Assembly: GCA_024402135.1 (NCBI GenBank)
Contig: JAKSJN010000011.1
Coordinates: 1-64,000 of the forward strand
DNA length: 64,000 nucleotides
DNA from: Bacteroidales bacterium
Lineage (GTDB): Bacteria > Bacteroidota > Bacteroidia > Bacteroidales > UBA932
Direction of reading: 5' to 3'
In this document: piece after piece, positions 16,967-25,472 of the stretch
How positions within the stretch are numbered: the first letter of the stretch is position 1
Layout: the number at the start of each line of letters is the position of its first letter
Translations under genes and position numbers: made by a program
Notes under the pieces: model-generated
What the model was told of the DNA's origin: nothing
The model's database searches: none
Seen by the model: only the letters and a program-made list of their open reading frames with translations

Positions 16967-18295
16967 ATGTTTGAGAATCTATCGGAAAGATTGGAAAGGT
17001 CCTTCAAGATATTGAAGGGTGAAGGAAAGATTACCGACATCAATGTCGGAGAGACTCTGAAAGATATCCGTCGAGCCCTGCTTGACGCCGACGTCAGCTT
17101 CAAGGTTGCAAAGGAATTCTGCGACCGTGTGAAGGTGAAGGCAATGGGCCAGAACGTACTGACCGCGGTGAAGCCGCAGCAGATGATGGTCAAGATCGTT
17201 CACGACGAGCTTGCCGACTTCATGGGAAGCGAGTTCTCCGACATCAACGTGAAGGGTCAGCCTGGCATCGTCCTTGTTGCCGGCCTCAACGGTTCCGGTA
17301 AGACAACCTTCTCGGCAAAGCTCGCTCTTCATGTCAAGAGCAAGAAGGGAATGAAGGTACTCCTTGCTGCCTGCGATACTTTCCGTCCTGCAGCTATAGA
17401 GCAGTTGAAGACCCTCGCAGCCCAGGTAGGCGTCGACGTATACAGCGAAGACGGCGTAAAAGACCCTATCGGCATCGCCCAGAACGCAGTCAAGAAGGCC
17501 CGCAGCGAAGGTTACAGCGTCGTAATCGTCGATACAGCCGGCCGTCTTGCTGTCGACCAGGAACTCATGGACGAGATTTCTGCCCTCCACACTGCAGTAC
17601 ATCCGACAGAGACACTCTTCGTTGTCGATGCCATGACCGGTCAGGACGCAGTCGAGACCGCTAAGGCATTCAACGACAGACTCGACTTCGACGGAGTTGT
17701 CCTCACCAAGATGGATGGTGACACACGCGGCGGTGCTGCCCTCTCTATCAAGGCTGTAGTTGGCAAGCCTATCAAGTTCGTCTCTACAGGCGAGAAGATG
17801 GAGGCTCTGGACGTATTCCACCCTGCACGTATCGCGGACCGAATCCTCGGTATGGGTGACGTCGTTTCCCTCGTCGAGAAGGCGCAGGAGCAGTTCGACG
17901 AGAAGCAGGCACGCGAGCTCAAGAAGAAACTCGCCAAGGACCAGTTCACCCTCGCTGATTTCTATGACCAGATCCAGCAGGTGAAGAAGATGGGTAACAT
18001 CAAGGACCTCGCAGGCATGATTCCAGGAATGGACAAGGCTCTCAAGGACGTCGACATCGACAACAAGACCGCATATAAATCAACAGAGGCGATCATCCAG
18101 TCAATGACCGTATATGAGCGCGAGCATCCGGAGGTGATCAACGGCAGCCGCCGCAAGAGAATCGCCGAAGGAAGCGGCACCTCTATCGCCGAGGTCAACA
18201 GGCTTCTCAAGCAGTTCGAGAATACCCGCAAGCTCATGAAGTCTGCGATGAGCGGTGCTCTCATGAATCAGATGAAGCATCTCAGAAGACGTTAG
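16967..18295 (+). CDS. ffh: Signal recognition particle protein Ffh
   Basis: Ffh is the GTPase that binds signal sequences and delivers ribosomes to FtsY. The 442-residue protein has the N-domain helices, the P-loop GLNGSGKT (107-114), DTAGR, TKMDGDTRGGA and a C-terminal M domain. The M domain contains YDQIQQVKKMGN and the RRKRIAEGSGTS RNA-binding region, but it is rather poor in methionine at the end. It lies directly after lysA and is followed by a terminator. Confidence 0.97.
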   Translation: MFENLSERLERSFKILKGEGKITDINVGETLKDIRRALLDADVSFKVAKEFCDRVKVKAMGQNVLTAVKPQQMMVKIVHDELADFMGSEFSDINVKGQPGIVLVAGLNGSGKTTFSAKLALHVKSKKGMKVLLAACDTFRPAAIEQLKTLAAQVGVDVYSEDGVKDPIGIAQNAVKKARSEGYSVVIVDTAGRLAVDQELMDEISALHTAVHPTETLFVVDAMTGQDAVETAKAFNDRLDFDGVVLTKMDGDTRGGAALSIKAVVGKPIKFVSTGEKMEALDVFHPARIADRILGMGDVVSLVEKAQEQFDEKQARELKKKLAKDQFTLADFYDQIQQVKKMGNIKDLAGMIPGMDKALKDVDIDNKTAYKSTEAIIQSMTVYEREHPEVINGSRRKRIAEGSGTSIAEVNRLLKQFENTRKLMKSAMSGALMNQMKHLRRR

Positions 18296-18316
18296 TCCAA
18301 CGGACATACAAGCATA

Positions 18317-18348
18317 AGAGCTGGCCATATGGTCAGCTCTTTCTTTTT
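18317..18348 (+). terminator. Terminator after ffh
   Basis: The arms AGAGCTGGCC and GGTCAGCTCT pair with one mismatch around a short ATAT loop and are followed by TTCTTTTTT, 21 bases after the ffh stop. Confidence 0.88.
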
Positions 18349-18368
18349 TCCGAGGTGTCACAAGGAAC

Positions 18369-19229
18369 TCAAAGCATAGTCCTGTGGAGTGACTGGCGGT
18401 ATCGTTTCTCTTCTTCTTTCATGCGGACATGCTCGGATGAAGGGATGAAGACATCACAAAACCGTTCCCAAATGATGCTCTGGGCAAGGCTGGAAGGATG
18501 CACAAGGTCATCGGCATAGAAACGATAGTCACGCAGTTCATCCAGAACGATCTCATACGCCGGGAAATATGTGCGGGGACCGTCCGATGCGGAACTGAGG
18601 TATTCATCCAAAGCGACCAGAAGACCAGCCTTGCTGACAGCATTGGAGTGGGCTCCATCCGACATATGACGTATGGGGCTGACCGTGAAGACGGCGCGAC
18701 GCGACCCGAGTGGAAGCTCATGGAGAGCCGCCAGAGTTTCAGCAGGCGCCAGGCGACGGCGGAGAAACTCCGAGGAAGGTCGTTTGAGACAGTTCGCAGC
18801 TACACGGCCGCTGTTACCGATTTCCCATACCCAGGAAGTTCCAAGTGTTATGAGCACCGTATCACATTCCCTCCAGAAACGGCAAGCATCCACCAGCGAA
18901 GCATTCGCTGCATCAAGAAACTCTCCTGCAGTTTCGCGGGCAAAGCTGGTATGATGACTGAAGGAACAGATCTTCCCAGCCCCGGCTCCCATTTCCACAC
19001 AATCGTCACTTGTGAATGGCATTCCGCTGTCAAGTCTCAGCAGCGCATCCTTTATGGACAAGGGGTTGTACAAGGTCCCGAAAGGATTGACACAGACATC
19101 AAAGCCAAGGTTACGCAACCTGGAACCTGTCACATCCGCGAAACAGCTTCCCAGGACCAGTATCTTGTTGGAATAACTTATCTGGATGTCACCCTGACCG
19201 CAGTCAACCGGTGTATTCAGCTTTATCAT
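18369..19229 (-). CDS. GSCFA-domain protein
   Basis: This 286-residue protein carries the family-defining GSCFA sequence at residues 27-31, followed by NPFGTLYNPLSI and ITLGTSWVW. The later segments FTVSPIRHMSDG, then YFPAYEIVLDELRDYRFY and DDLVHPS, complete the family pattern. The fold is related to SGNH/GDSL esterases, so Ser28 is a likely nucleophile and the DxxH of DDLVH the matching acid and base. The substrate is not known. There is no signal peptide. It stands alone on the minus strand between ffh and the 5'-nucleotidase gene. Confidence 0.88.
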   Translation of the reverse strand: MIKLNTPVDCGQGDIQISYSNKILVLGSCFADVTGSRLRNLGFDVCVNPFGTLYNPLSIKDALLRLDSGMPFTSDDCVEMGAGAGKICSFSHHTSFARETAGEFLDAANASLVDACRFWRECDTVLITLGTSWVWEIGNSGRVAANCLKRPSSEFLRRRLAPAETLAALHELPLGSRRAVFTVSPIRHMSDGAHSNAVSKAGLLVALDEYLSSASDGPRTYFPAYEIVLDELRDYRFYADDLVHPSSLAQSIIWERFCDVFIPSSEHVRMKEEEKRYRQSLHRTML

Positions 19230-19255
19230 ATGGTTCTAAATCTTTGAATCCACGT

Positions 19256-19263
19256 CAAAAATA
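19256..19263 (-). promoter_or_regulatory. GSCFA gene -7 box
   Basis: TATTTTTG on the minus strand, 26 bases before the ATG, matches TAnnTTTG; no clear -33 element is seen. Confidence 0.4.
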
Positions 19264-19347
19264 AGAAGTTAATCCGATTCCCTGTCATCTTCCAGCTCCT
19301 TTTCGATGTAATTAGGCAATAAATCACTATATTTATATCTTGGATAA

Positions 19348-19365
19348 ATGTCCCCGTTGGGACAT
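19348..19365 (+). promoter_or_regulatory. Perfect hairpin in the 5'-nucleotidase leader
   Basis: ATGTCCC, CGTT, GGGACAT form a 7-pair perfect stem-loop 36 bases before the start codon. No T-run follows, so it is not a terminator. Confidence 0.45.
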
Positions 19366-19401
19366 TGCACCGATACCGGATTTCAAATCATAGATATAAC
19401 A

Positions 19402-21141
19402 ATGAAGAAACTGATCTTCACAGCCATAGCAGCCATGTCACTTGCCGCATGCGGTCCAAAGGATGGAGAATACACTTTACACCTCCTTACTACCAACGAC
19501 ATACATGGAACATACTTTGATTCCACATATGTCAATTCCGACACTCGCAACTCGCTGATGGCGGTCAACGCCAAGGTCAACGACCTTCGCGAGCAGTACG
19601 GCAGTGAGAATGTCATCCTCATCGATGACGGAGACTTCCTTCAGGGAGACAACGCGGCCTACTATTTCAATTACGTCGACACAAACACTACCCATCTCTA
19701 CAGCCGCATGGCAGCTTATATGTACTATGACGCTGTCGTTGCCGGCAACCATGACATAGAGACCGGCCATGCAGTATACGACCGTGTTGCGACAGAACTG
19801 AATGCGGCCGGAATACCATTCCTGGCCGGCAATGCTATCAGAAACGACAACGGAGGACGATATCTTCCTGAATATACAATACTCAAGAAGAACGGACTCA
19901 AGGTAGCCGTTCTGGGATACGACAACGCCAACATAAGCGCCTGGCTCAACGAAAGCCTCTGGAGCGGAATGAAATTCCAATCCCTCATTCCTCTGGTACA
20001 GGAGGACGTTGACCGCATCATCGCTTCCGAAAAGCCTCATGCAGTCATCGTGGCAGTGCATTCCGGCAACGGAGCAGGTGACGGGGCAGTTCTCGAAAGT
20101 CAAGGTCTCGACCTCTTCCAGAGTCTTCACGGAGTAGACTTCCTTGTCTGTGCCCATGACCACAGGGCAAACACAGTCAACAAGGAAGACATCTGCCTCA
20201 TCAACTCGGGAAGCCACAGCCGCAACCTCGGCCATGGAACCATCAGCATCAGCATCAAGAAAGGCAAGGTGGTTGCGAAGAGCGTGGATGCGGAACTCAT
20301 TCCTATAGACAAGAACGTATGCGACGAGCAGATGAAAGCTGCGTTCCACGATGATTATCTGAAGGTCAAGGAATTCACTCTTCGTGAGATAGGCGCACTT
20401 GCCACACCACTATACTCGAGACAGGCATTCGCAGGAATGAGCGACTTCATCAACCTGATCCACACCATCACGCTCAAATCCTCAGGGGCACAGGTTTCAT
20501 TCGCCGCACCGCTGTCACAGAACGGCATCGTCAAGGCCGGCACACTTATCTATAACGACCTGTTCACCATCTATCCATACGAGAACCAGCTGTACAAGAT
20601 CAGCATGAGCGGCAAGGAAATCGTCGATTGCCTCGAATACTCCTATGACGCATGGATCCAGAATCCGCTTACATCCGGCGGACATGTGCTCAAGATCGCC
20701 AACCGCCCGGATTCACGCAACGGAAATACCCGCTGGTCATTCATCGGCACAAGCTTCAACTTTGATTCAGCAGGAGGACTCAACTATACTGTCGATGTCA
20801 CCAAGCCATACGGAGAAAGAGTCAACGTAAGCAGCCTGGCTGACGGATCAGCATTCAATCTTGATGAGCAGTACAGCGTAGCGCTTACTTCTTACCGCGC
20901 ATCAGGCGGCGGTGACATTCTCAAGAAAGGCGCAGGAATCGACGTTGCCAACATCAATGACCGTGTGATCGAGACCTATCCGGAAATACGTGAACTGCTT
21001 TATGAATTCATCCAGGAGAACGGCGAACTCCGTTCGGAGATCATGGGAGACAAATCCCTGCTCGGAGAATGGTATTTCGCACCGAAAGCGCTCACTGCAC
21101 CGCTTCTTGCACATGACATTGAACTTCTCTTCGGAGAGTGA
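19402..21141 (+). CDS. Bifunctional metallophosphatase / 5'-nucleotidase, lipoprotein
   Basis: This UshA-like enzyme hydrolyses nucleotides or nucleotide sugars in the envelope. The start at 19402 gives a 579-residue protein with a lipoprotein signal peptide (SLAACGPK, Cys17). The N-terminal metallophosphatase domain has the metal ligands of LLTTNDIHG (D33, H35), DDGDFLQGD, VAGNHDIE and CAHDHRAN. The C-terminal nucleotidase domain has PLSQNGIVKAG, IYPYENQLYKI and FDSAGGLNY. Both domains are present in one chain. The frame upstream of 19402 is a leader with a hairpin. Confidence 0.92.
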   Translation: MKKLIFTAIAAMSLAACGPKDGEYTLHLLTTNDIHGTYFDSTYVNSDTRNSLMAVNAKVNDLREQYGSENVILIDDGDFLQGDNAAYYFNYVDTNTTHLYSRMAAYMYYDAVVAGNHDIETGHAVYDRVATELNAAGIPFLAGNAIRNDNGGRYLPEYTILKKNGLKVAVLGYDNANISAWLNESLWSGMKFQSLIPLVQEDVDRIIASEKPHAVIVAVHSGNGAGDGAVLESQGLDLFQSLHGVDFLVCAHDHRANTVNKEDICLINSGSHSRNLGHGTISISIKKGKVVAKSVDAELIPIDKNVCDEQMKAAFHDDYLKVKEFTLREIGALATPLYSRQAFAGMSDFINLIHTITLKSSGAQVSFAAPLSQNGIVKAGTLIYNDLFTIYPYENQLYKISMSGKEIVDCLEYSYDAWIQNPLTSGGHVLKIANRPDSRNGNTRWSFIGTSFNFDSAGGLNYTVDVTKPYGERVNVSSLADGSAFNLDEQYSVALTSYRASGGGDILKKGAGIDVANINDRVIETYPEIRELLYEFIQENGELRSEIMGDKSLLGEWYFAPKALTAPLLAHDIELLFGE

Positions 21142-21146
21142 TTTTT

Positions 21147-21172
21147 AAAGGCGACCCGATCGGGCCGCCTTT
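21147..21172. terminator. Bidirectional terminator
   Basis: AAAGGCG and CGCCTTT arms, with an inner CCCGATCGGG palindrome, form a long stem 5 bases after the nucleotidase stop and 6 bases from the convergent DUF2807 stop. Confidence 0.85.
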
Positions 21173-21178
21173 ATAATT

Positions 21179-21898
21179 CTAGCGTCTGATGTCACCGCCG
21201 CCGGCAACATGCTTGGTGAACTCTCCTCTGATGTCAAGCGATCTGATGTCTATATCTCCACCGCCCGTGATGCTTACCTCTGCATCGTTGCAGTAGCCTC
21301 CGATAGTGATGTCTCCGGCACCAAGAATGACGACACCGATGTTTCCGGAGCAGGCTGCATCGTAAATGCTGATGTCTCCGGCACCCTTCACTGACACGTT
21401 GAGCGAAGCAGCTTCCATCCTTTTGATCTCGACATCGCCGGCACCGGAGATCGACAGTTCGAAATCTCCATCAGTCGTCATGCAGTCCGAGTCAAGATCA
21501 CACGCTCCGAATACATTGAATCTTGATATGGAATGAGAATGAAGCACTATGCGCATCTTGCCGTTGCTGACACTCACATTATTCTTATTTCCGATAAAAA
21601 GTCTTCCATCCTCAACGACCATCTCAAGCAGTTCCATAGCGCTTTCGAGAGCAGATACTTCAGCATAGCATGTATCATCCTGGACAAATACTATATCTGC
21701 GGCATTGTGCACCTCGACTGCATAGTAGTCACTGCTGAACTCAACAGTCTTTTCCACGATTTCGCCGGTGGCACGTACAGACTTGCCAAATGAAACGATA
21801 GGGTCAGTCGGATCTACATTTATCCTGACTCTCACACATGAGCTTGCCAGGGACGCACACAGCATCAATCCCGCAAAGATTTTCAAAGTTTTAAGCAT
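21179..21898 (-). CDS. DUF2807 (head-GIN) lipoprotein with GAGD repeats
   Basis: This 239-residue protein has a signal peptide ending in a lipobox (SLASSCVRV). The second half is a right-handed beta-helix of the DUF2807 putative adhesin type, with five turns marked SGAGDVEI, KGAGDISI, LGAGDITI, TGGGDIDI and AGGGDIRR. It is the last gene of the operon ABC ATPase - permease - GntR - DUF2807, with only 2 bases between it and the regulator. Members are often found with such regulators or anti-sigma systems in this phylum. The function is unknown. Confidence 0.85.
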   Translation of the reverse strand: MLKTLKIFAGLMLCASLASSCVRVRINVDPTDPIVSFGKSVRATGEIVEKTVEFSSDYYAVEVHNAADIVFVQDDTCYAEVSALESAMELLEMVVEDGRLFIGNKNNVSVSNGKMRIVLHSHSISRFNVFGACDLDSDCMTTDGDFELSISGAGDVEIKRMEAASLNVSVKGAGDISIYDAACSGNIGVVILGAGDITIGGYCNDAEVSITGGGDIDIRSLDIRGEFTKHVAGGGDIRR

Positions 21899-21900
21899 AG

Positions 21901-22242
21901 TTATTCGTCAATGATTGTTTTAATGTCGATATTGAGAAGCTTCACCCTCTTCATGAACTGAGGGAGTTCATTCTCGTAAAAATACTTGCGTTCCCTTTCA
22001 AGAACCTTCTCCAGACCATCCGGACTGATGAAGTATCCGATTCCTCGCTTGTTGTAGATGATTCCCGCCATGGTCAGTGACTCGTACGAGCGCTGAACGG
22101 TATTGGGGTTCACACCTACCTCTGCCGAGAACTCACGCACGGACAGTATCCTGTCCTCCGGCTTGTGCTCTCCCGAGAGAATCTTCTCGCAGATGGTATC
22201 TGCAATCTGGAGGTATATAGGTTTGTTGTTATCAAATTCCAT
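21901..22242 (-). CDS. GntR-family regulator, YtrA type
   Basis: This 113-residue regulator has the winged-helix GntR domain (PIYLQIADTICEKILSGEH, then SVREFSAEVGVNPNTVQRSYESL, GIIYNKRGIGYFIS). A short C-terminal dimerisation tail follows, the layout of the YtrA subgroup that controls ABC transporters. It sits in the operon it probably controls, 5 bases after the permease gene. A matching palindrome (GTGTA...TACAC) lies between the promoter and the first gene at 23910-23931, which supports autoregulation. Confidence 0.9.
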   Translation of the reverse strand: MEFDNNKPIYLQIADTICEKILSGEHKPEDRILSVREFSAEVGVNPNTVQRSYESLTMAGIIYNKRGIGYFISPDGLEKVLERERKYFYENELPQFMKRVKLLNIDIKTIIDE

Positions 22243-22247
22243 ATATG

Positions 22248-23063
22248 CTAGTGCTTGATGGTTTTGAGTCTGAGATATATGAGTGCCATGAGTACTGCAT
22301 TAGGCACAATAAGCGCGAGATTGACGAACCAGTTGACGAAGTGCTGTACGGCTTTAGGATTGTCGAACAGCCTTTTGAAGAGCTCCTCGAAGGAATCTGC
22401 ATCGACTATCTGGAAGAATCCGGCGGTGAGCATCGAGAACACGAACGAAACGCACATGATTGCAAGAATGGTCTTTGCGGCCTTGCTTTTCTTGAAGAAG
22501 ATCGCACCAAGGGTGAAAATAAGAATGTTCTGTGTCCATACAGCCCAGCTGCCCATTGCAAGCGAGAAGTCTGAGACATGGAAATCCTCATTACCTCTTG
22601 TCACTTCATGAATCTTGCTGATTATATCCGAGATGCCTCCGTTGAAGCCCGGAACGCAGATCTTGAAAGCAGCATACTGGAGTCCGAAGAGAATGAAGAG
22701 AGCGATAGGAATTACAACGCAGACATTGACCATCATCGAAGAGAACTTCTCGAAAGTCGAAGCAGGAACGAGGATATAATCCGATCCGGCCTTCTTGTCA
22801 GTGACATGTCCATAAATCTTCTGTGGTCCGGCTATGATGGCAACCATGATAGCAATTGCAGTTATTGCCAGGAAGGCACCAAGTCCATATGAAAAGGATG
22901 ACTCGTTTCCAAGGAAGACCACATTCATGATGTAGTTGATGACAACGAAAATAGTTGGAGTCAGGCCGATGATGAGCAGGCTGAGGCCATACTGGTTCCA
23001 GGTATTGTTGAGATCGTAGGCCAGGAACTTGCCGAAACGATCGAGTTTGAATATGTTTTTCAT
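22248..23063 (-). CDS. ABC transporter permease
   Basis: The start at 23063 (MKNIFKLDRFGKFLAYD) gives 271 residues. About six hydrophobic segments are visible, including LSLLIIGLTPTIFVVINYIM, FLAITAIAIMVAIIAG, NVCVVIPIALFILFG, NILIFTLGAIFF and TILAIMCVSFVFSMLTAGFF. This is the membrane subunit partner of the ATPase encoded 7 bases upstream. The cargo is unknown. YtrA-type systems of this build are linked to cell-envelope stress in Firmicutes, and that connection is inference here. Confidence 0.85.
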   Translation of the reverse strand: MKNIFKLDRFGKFLAYDLNNTWNQYGLSLLIIGLTPTIFVVINYIMNVVFLGNESSFSYGLGAFLAITAIAIMVAIIAGPQKIYGHVTDKKAGSDYILVPASTFEKFSSMMVNVCVVIPIALFILFGLQYAAFKICVPGFNGGISDIISKIHEVTRGNEDFHVSDFSLAMGSWAVWTQNILIFTLGAIFFKKSKAAKTILAIMCVSFVFSMLTAGFFQIVDADSFEELFKRLFDNPKAVQHFVNWFVNLALIVPNAVLMALIYLRLKTIKH

Positions 23064-23070
23064 AGTGTGT

Positions 23071-23898
23071 TTACTTTCTGAAGATGTTCTTGATCTGTTC
23101 CTTATTGTTGTGCACTGCATTGAACAGTGCTTCCACGTTGACCTTGCTGTCCTCGCCGTCCACATTAGGGACTACCTGGATGAAGCCTCCAGGGAGCTGC
23201 TCGCTGTACAGACTTTCCTGCCTGAGGGTGGTACCGTAGTCGAAGTAAAGCTTCTCCGAGATGGTCTGCATGTCGGCATTGAGAAGCACATCGCACTTGT
23301 CAAGGATGACGATAGGATCTATGATGTTCTCAAGGTCGCGTACCTGATGTGTAGAGATGACAACGATAGAGTCATCGGTGGTGTACTTCATCACGGCCTT
23401 GCGGAACTGAGCCTTCGAAGGGATGTCGAGGCCGTTGGTAGGCTCATCCATGAAGAGATGCTTTGCTCCGCAGGCGAGAGCGAAAGAGATGTAGGTCTTC
23501 TTGAGCTGACCGCAGGACATCTTGTTCATCTTCTTTGAAGGGTCATTCTCGAACTCGGACATGATCTGGAGAAACTTGTCCATGTCGAAGTTCGGCCAGA
23601 ACTTGCCGTTGAATTCAGCGAAACGCTTGGCGCTCTGGTTGTAAGGAGTAACCTCATCGGGAAGGTAATACTGGTTCTGGAGGAATGCCGGATCACGGTC
23701 ATACGGATTCATTCCGTCGGTTTCGATAGTTCCAGCCTGAAGTTTCTTAAGTCCACAGAGTAGGGTAAGCAGCGTAGTCTTGCCAACTCCGTTCTCACCA
23801 AGGAGACCGTACACATGACCCTCTTCGAGTGTCATTGTGATGTTGTTCAGTACAGGAGTCTTTCCGTAGCTGAAAGCAAGATTGTCAATAGTTATCAT
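23071..23898 (-). CDS. ABC transporter ATP-binding protein
   Basis: This 275-residue ATPase has Walker A GENGVGKTT, a signature-like MSCGQLKKTYISFALA, Walker B HLFMDEPTNGLD and the switch histidine in VVISTHQ. The signature lacks the usual LSGGQ serine-glycine pair and reads MSCGQ. A C-terminal extension of about 70 residues follows the core. It is the first gene of the four-gene operon and is preceded by a consensus promoter and a GntR operator. Confidence 0.92.
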   Translation of the reverse strand: MITIDNLAFSYGKTPVLNNITMTLEEGHVYGLLGENGVGKTTLLTLLCGLKKLQAGTIETDGMNPYDRDPAFLQNQYYLPDEVTPYNQSAKRFAEFNGKFWPNFDMDKFLQIMSEFENDPSKKMNKMSCGQLKKTYISFALACGAKHLFMDEPTNGLDIPSKAQFRKAVMKYTTDDSIVVISTHQVRDLENIIDPIVILDKCDVLLNADMQTISEKLYFDYGTTLRQESLYSEQLPGGFIQVVPNVDGEDSKVNVEALFNAVHNNKEQIKNIFRK

Positions 23899-23909
23899 AG
23901 TTCTTTGTA

Positions 23910-23931
23910 GTGTATTAGTTCATTAGTACAC
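23910..23931 (-). promoter_or_regulatory. GntR/YtrA operator in the ABC operon leader
   Basis: A 22-base interrupted palindrome of form GTGTAnTAnTnnAnTAnTACAC lies between the -7 box and the ATPase ATG. It matches the known YtrA-subgroup pattern, and a YtrA-type regulator is encoded in the operon. The position suits repression. Confidence 0.72.
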
Positions 23932-23933
23932 GA

Positions 23934-23964
23934 CAAAGGTAACGCAAAATTTCATATCTGCAAA
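23934..23964 (-). promoter_or_regulatory. ABC operon promoter
   Basis: On the minus strand TTTG, 19 bases and TACCTTTG give an exact Bacteroidota promoter, placed 35 bases before the start codon and directly before the operator. Confidence 0.8.
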
Positions 23965-24015
23965 TCTTTTTCGAAAAAAATGACGAAATACGCTCACAAC
24001 AGCCCTGGAAAACAT

Positions 24016-24048
24016 AAAAAAAGCTCCGGAGCGTTTGCTTCGGAGCTT
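24016..24048 (-). terminator. Terminator after rpmE2
   Basis: AAGCTCCG and CGGAGCTT arms enclose a 12-base loop; on the minus strand a T-run follows. It lies 26 bases after the L31 stop. Confidence 0.88.
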
Positions 24049-24073
24049 AGACTTATACCGTGGCAGAGGTGAA

Positions 24074-24325
24074 TTACTTCTTTCTGCTCTTGTATCTCTG
24101 GTAGAACATATCAACACGACCGGCGGTATCAACGATCTTGGTCTTACCGGTGTAGAATGGGTGAGAGGTGTTCGAGATCTCGATCTTTACGAGTGGATAG
24201 GTAACGCCCTCGATTTCGATGGTCTCCTTAGAACCCACACATGAACGGGTGATGAACACTTCCTCGTTTGACATATCCTTGAAAGCTACAAGACGGTAGG
24301 TTTCGGGATGAATTGCGTTCTTCAT
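24074..24325 (-). CDS. rpmE2: 50S ribosomal protein L31 type B
   Basis: This 83-residue protein starts [15 protein letters not shown] and has [28 protein letters not shown] and [14 protein letters not shown]. This is the type B (zinc-independent, C-minus) form of L31. It lacks the CxxC ribbon of type A. It is monocistronic, with its own promoter and terminator. Confidence 0.96.
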   Translation of the reverse strand: MKNAIHPETYRLVAFKDMSNEEVFITRSCVGSKETIEIEGVTYPLVKIEISNTSHPFYTGKTKIVDTAGRVDMFYQRYKSRKK

Positions 24326-24363
24326 TTCTTTAAATATTTAAAGTACTTTGTTTAAACAGGCTG

Positions 24364-24394
24364 CAAATATAGGAATTATTTCCTTAATGGCAAG
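24364..24394 (-). promoter_or_regulatory. rpmE2 promoter
   Basis: On the minus strand CTTG, 19 bases and TATATTTG fit the phylum consensus, 38 bases before the start codon. Confidence 0.65.
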
Positions 24395-24401
24395 GGATTC
24401 C

Positions 24402-25472
24402 CTACTTAAATCTGTATGGTGAATCATCGTACAGAGCGAATCTCTTTGCCTTGCGAACCCACTTCTGTTCCTCCAGCTTTACATGCTCCTGGACCACATC
24501 GAAAGTGATGCTTCCCTTGAGATAAGCCTCGATCACAGGGTCGGCAAGTTTCCTGAAGAAGCCCTCGTCATAGCGGAACTCGGGATAGCGCTCGGAGAAA
24601 TACTGCATGAGCTGCAGGGTGTGCAGCAGTGAATGATATTCGACACCCGGACTGAGCAGTATCTGATAACCCTGACAGCGCTTTCCGGCATACCGGCCAG
24701 CAGCAGGCGTGAACGAGCATGGACGCATATATACACCCTCAGGCGCCGGCAGCTGCTCGGCAACCGATGTCGCGATGAAAGGAGCTCCTATATATTCATA
24801 AGGACGCGCTGTACCGATTCCCGGACAGATTGTGGTGTTGTTCCACAGTCCACCTCCGCTGTACATGTCACAGGTGAACATGCCTGGGATGTCAGAGGCC
24901 GGAGCGATAGCCCAAGGGACGAGCTGTCGGGTAGAATCACTTGCCAATGCAGAAATGATATGAAGCGCGTATTTGGCACCGATCTCATTGTAATAAAGAT
25001 GAGCAAGCTCACCGAGGGTCAGTCCATGACGATGCGCCACCTTAGGCACCCAAGCCTCAACCTCAACAGCCGGAATAGTACCCTCCACTACCCTGCCGGC
25101 AGGATTGATATGATCCACGACATACAGAGACGGGCACTCCTCGACATCAAGTTCAGACATGGCACTCATAAGACGAAACACATCACGCGTGAAATTGAAG
25201 TAGCGCGAGCCGACGTCCTGGATTTCTACCACAACGGCATCAAGGCCGCGGACCACGTCCATGTCGAACTCGATATGATTGGTCTCAGGGGTAAGTTCCG
25301 CACCGACTGGGCAGAAGATACGGACCAGATTGCCACGCTCACTGAAAAGGTCATACATGTAACGCTTTCGCGCCGTATCATAGCAGTTCTGGGTACAGAA
25401 GCATCCTACCTTGCCTTCGCGCAAGGCCTTGTCCATCTGATCCTCCAGCGGTGTAGTTCTGAAAGAAAACAT
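24402..25472 (-). CDS. DUF1343 family protein (NamZ-like exo-muramidase family)
   Basis: This 356-residue protein belongs to DUF1343, whose characterised member NamZ removes N-acetylmuramic acid from peptidoglycan fragments. Family segments are DAVVVEIQDVGSRYFNF, VVDHINPAGR, VEGTIP, HRHGLTLGELAHLYYNEIG, PPGIG-like CPGIGTARPYEYIGAP and CSFTPAAGRYAGKRCQGYQI. It has no signal peptide, and the usual N-terminal PEHG segment is replaced by CPVGAELTPE. It may therefore be cytoplasmic with altered specificity. Its ATG overlaps the glmM stop by 1 base, linking it to amino-sugar metabolism. Confidence 0.85.
   Translation of the reverse strand: MFSFRTTPLEDQMDKALREGKVGCFCTQNCYDTARKRYMYDLFSERGNLVRIFCPVGAELTPETNHIEFDMDVVRGLDAVVVEIQDVGSRYFNFTRDVFRLMSAMSELDVEECPSLYVVDHINPAGRVVEGTIPAVEVEAWVPKVAHRHGLTLGELAHLYYNEIGAKYALHIISALASDSTRQLVPWAIAPASDIPGMFTCDMYSGGGLWNNTTICPGIGTARPYEYIGAPFIATSVAEQLPAPEGVYMRPCSFTPAAGRYAGKRCQGYQILLSPGVEYHSLLHTLQLMQYFSERYPEFRYDEGFFRKLADPVIEAYLKGSITFDVVQEHVKLEEQKWVRKAKRFALYDDSPYRFK

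Noticed and set aside
21209-21394. Repeats in the DUF2807 gene as a tandem DNA repeat
   Set aside because: The periodicity is at protein level (GAGD turns of a beta-helix); the codons differ between units.
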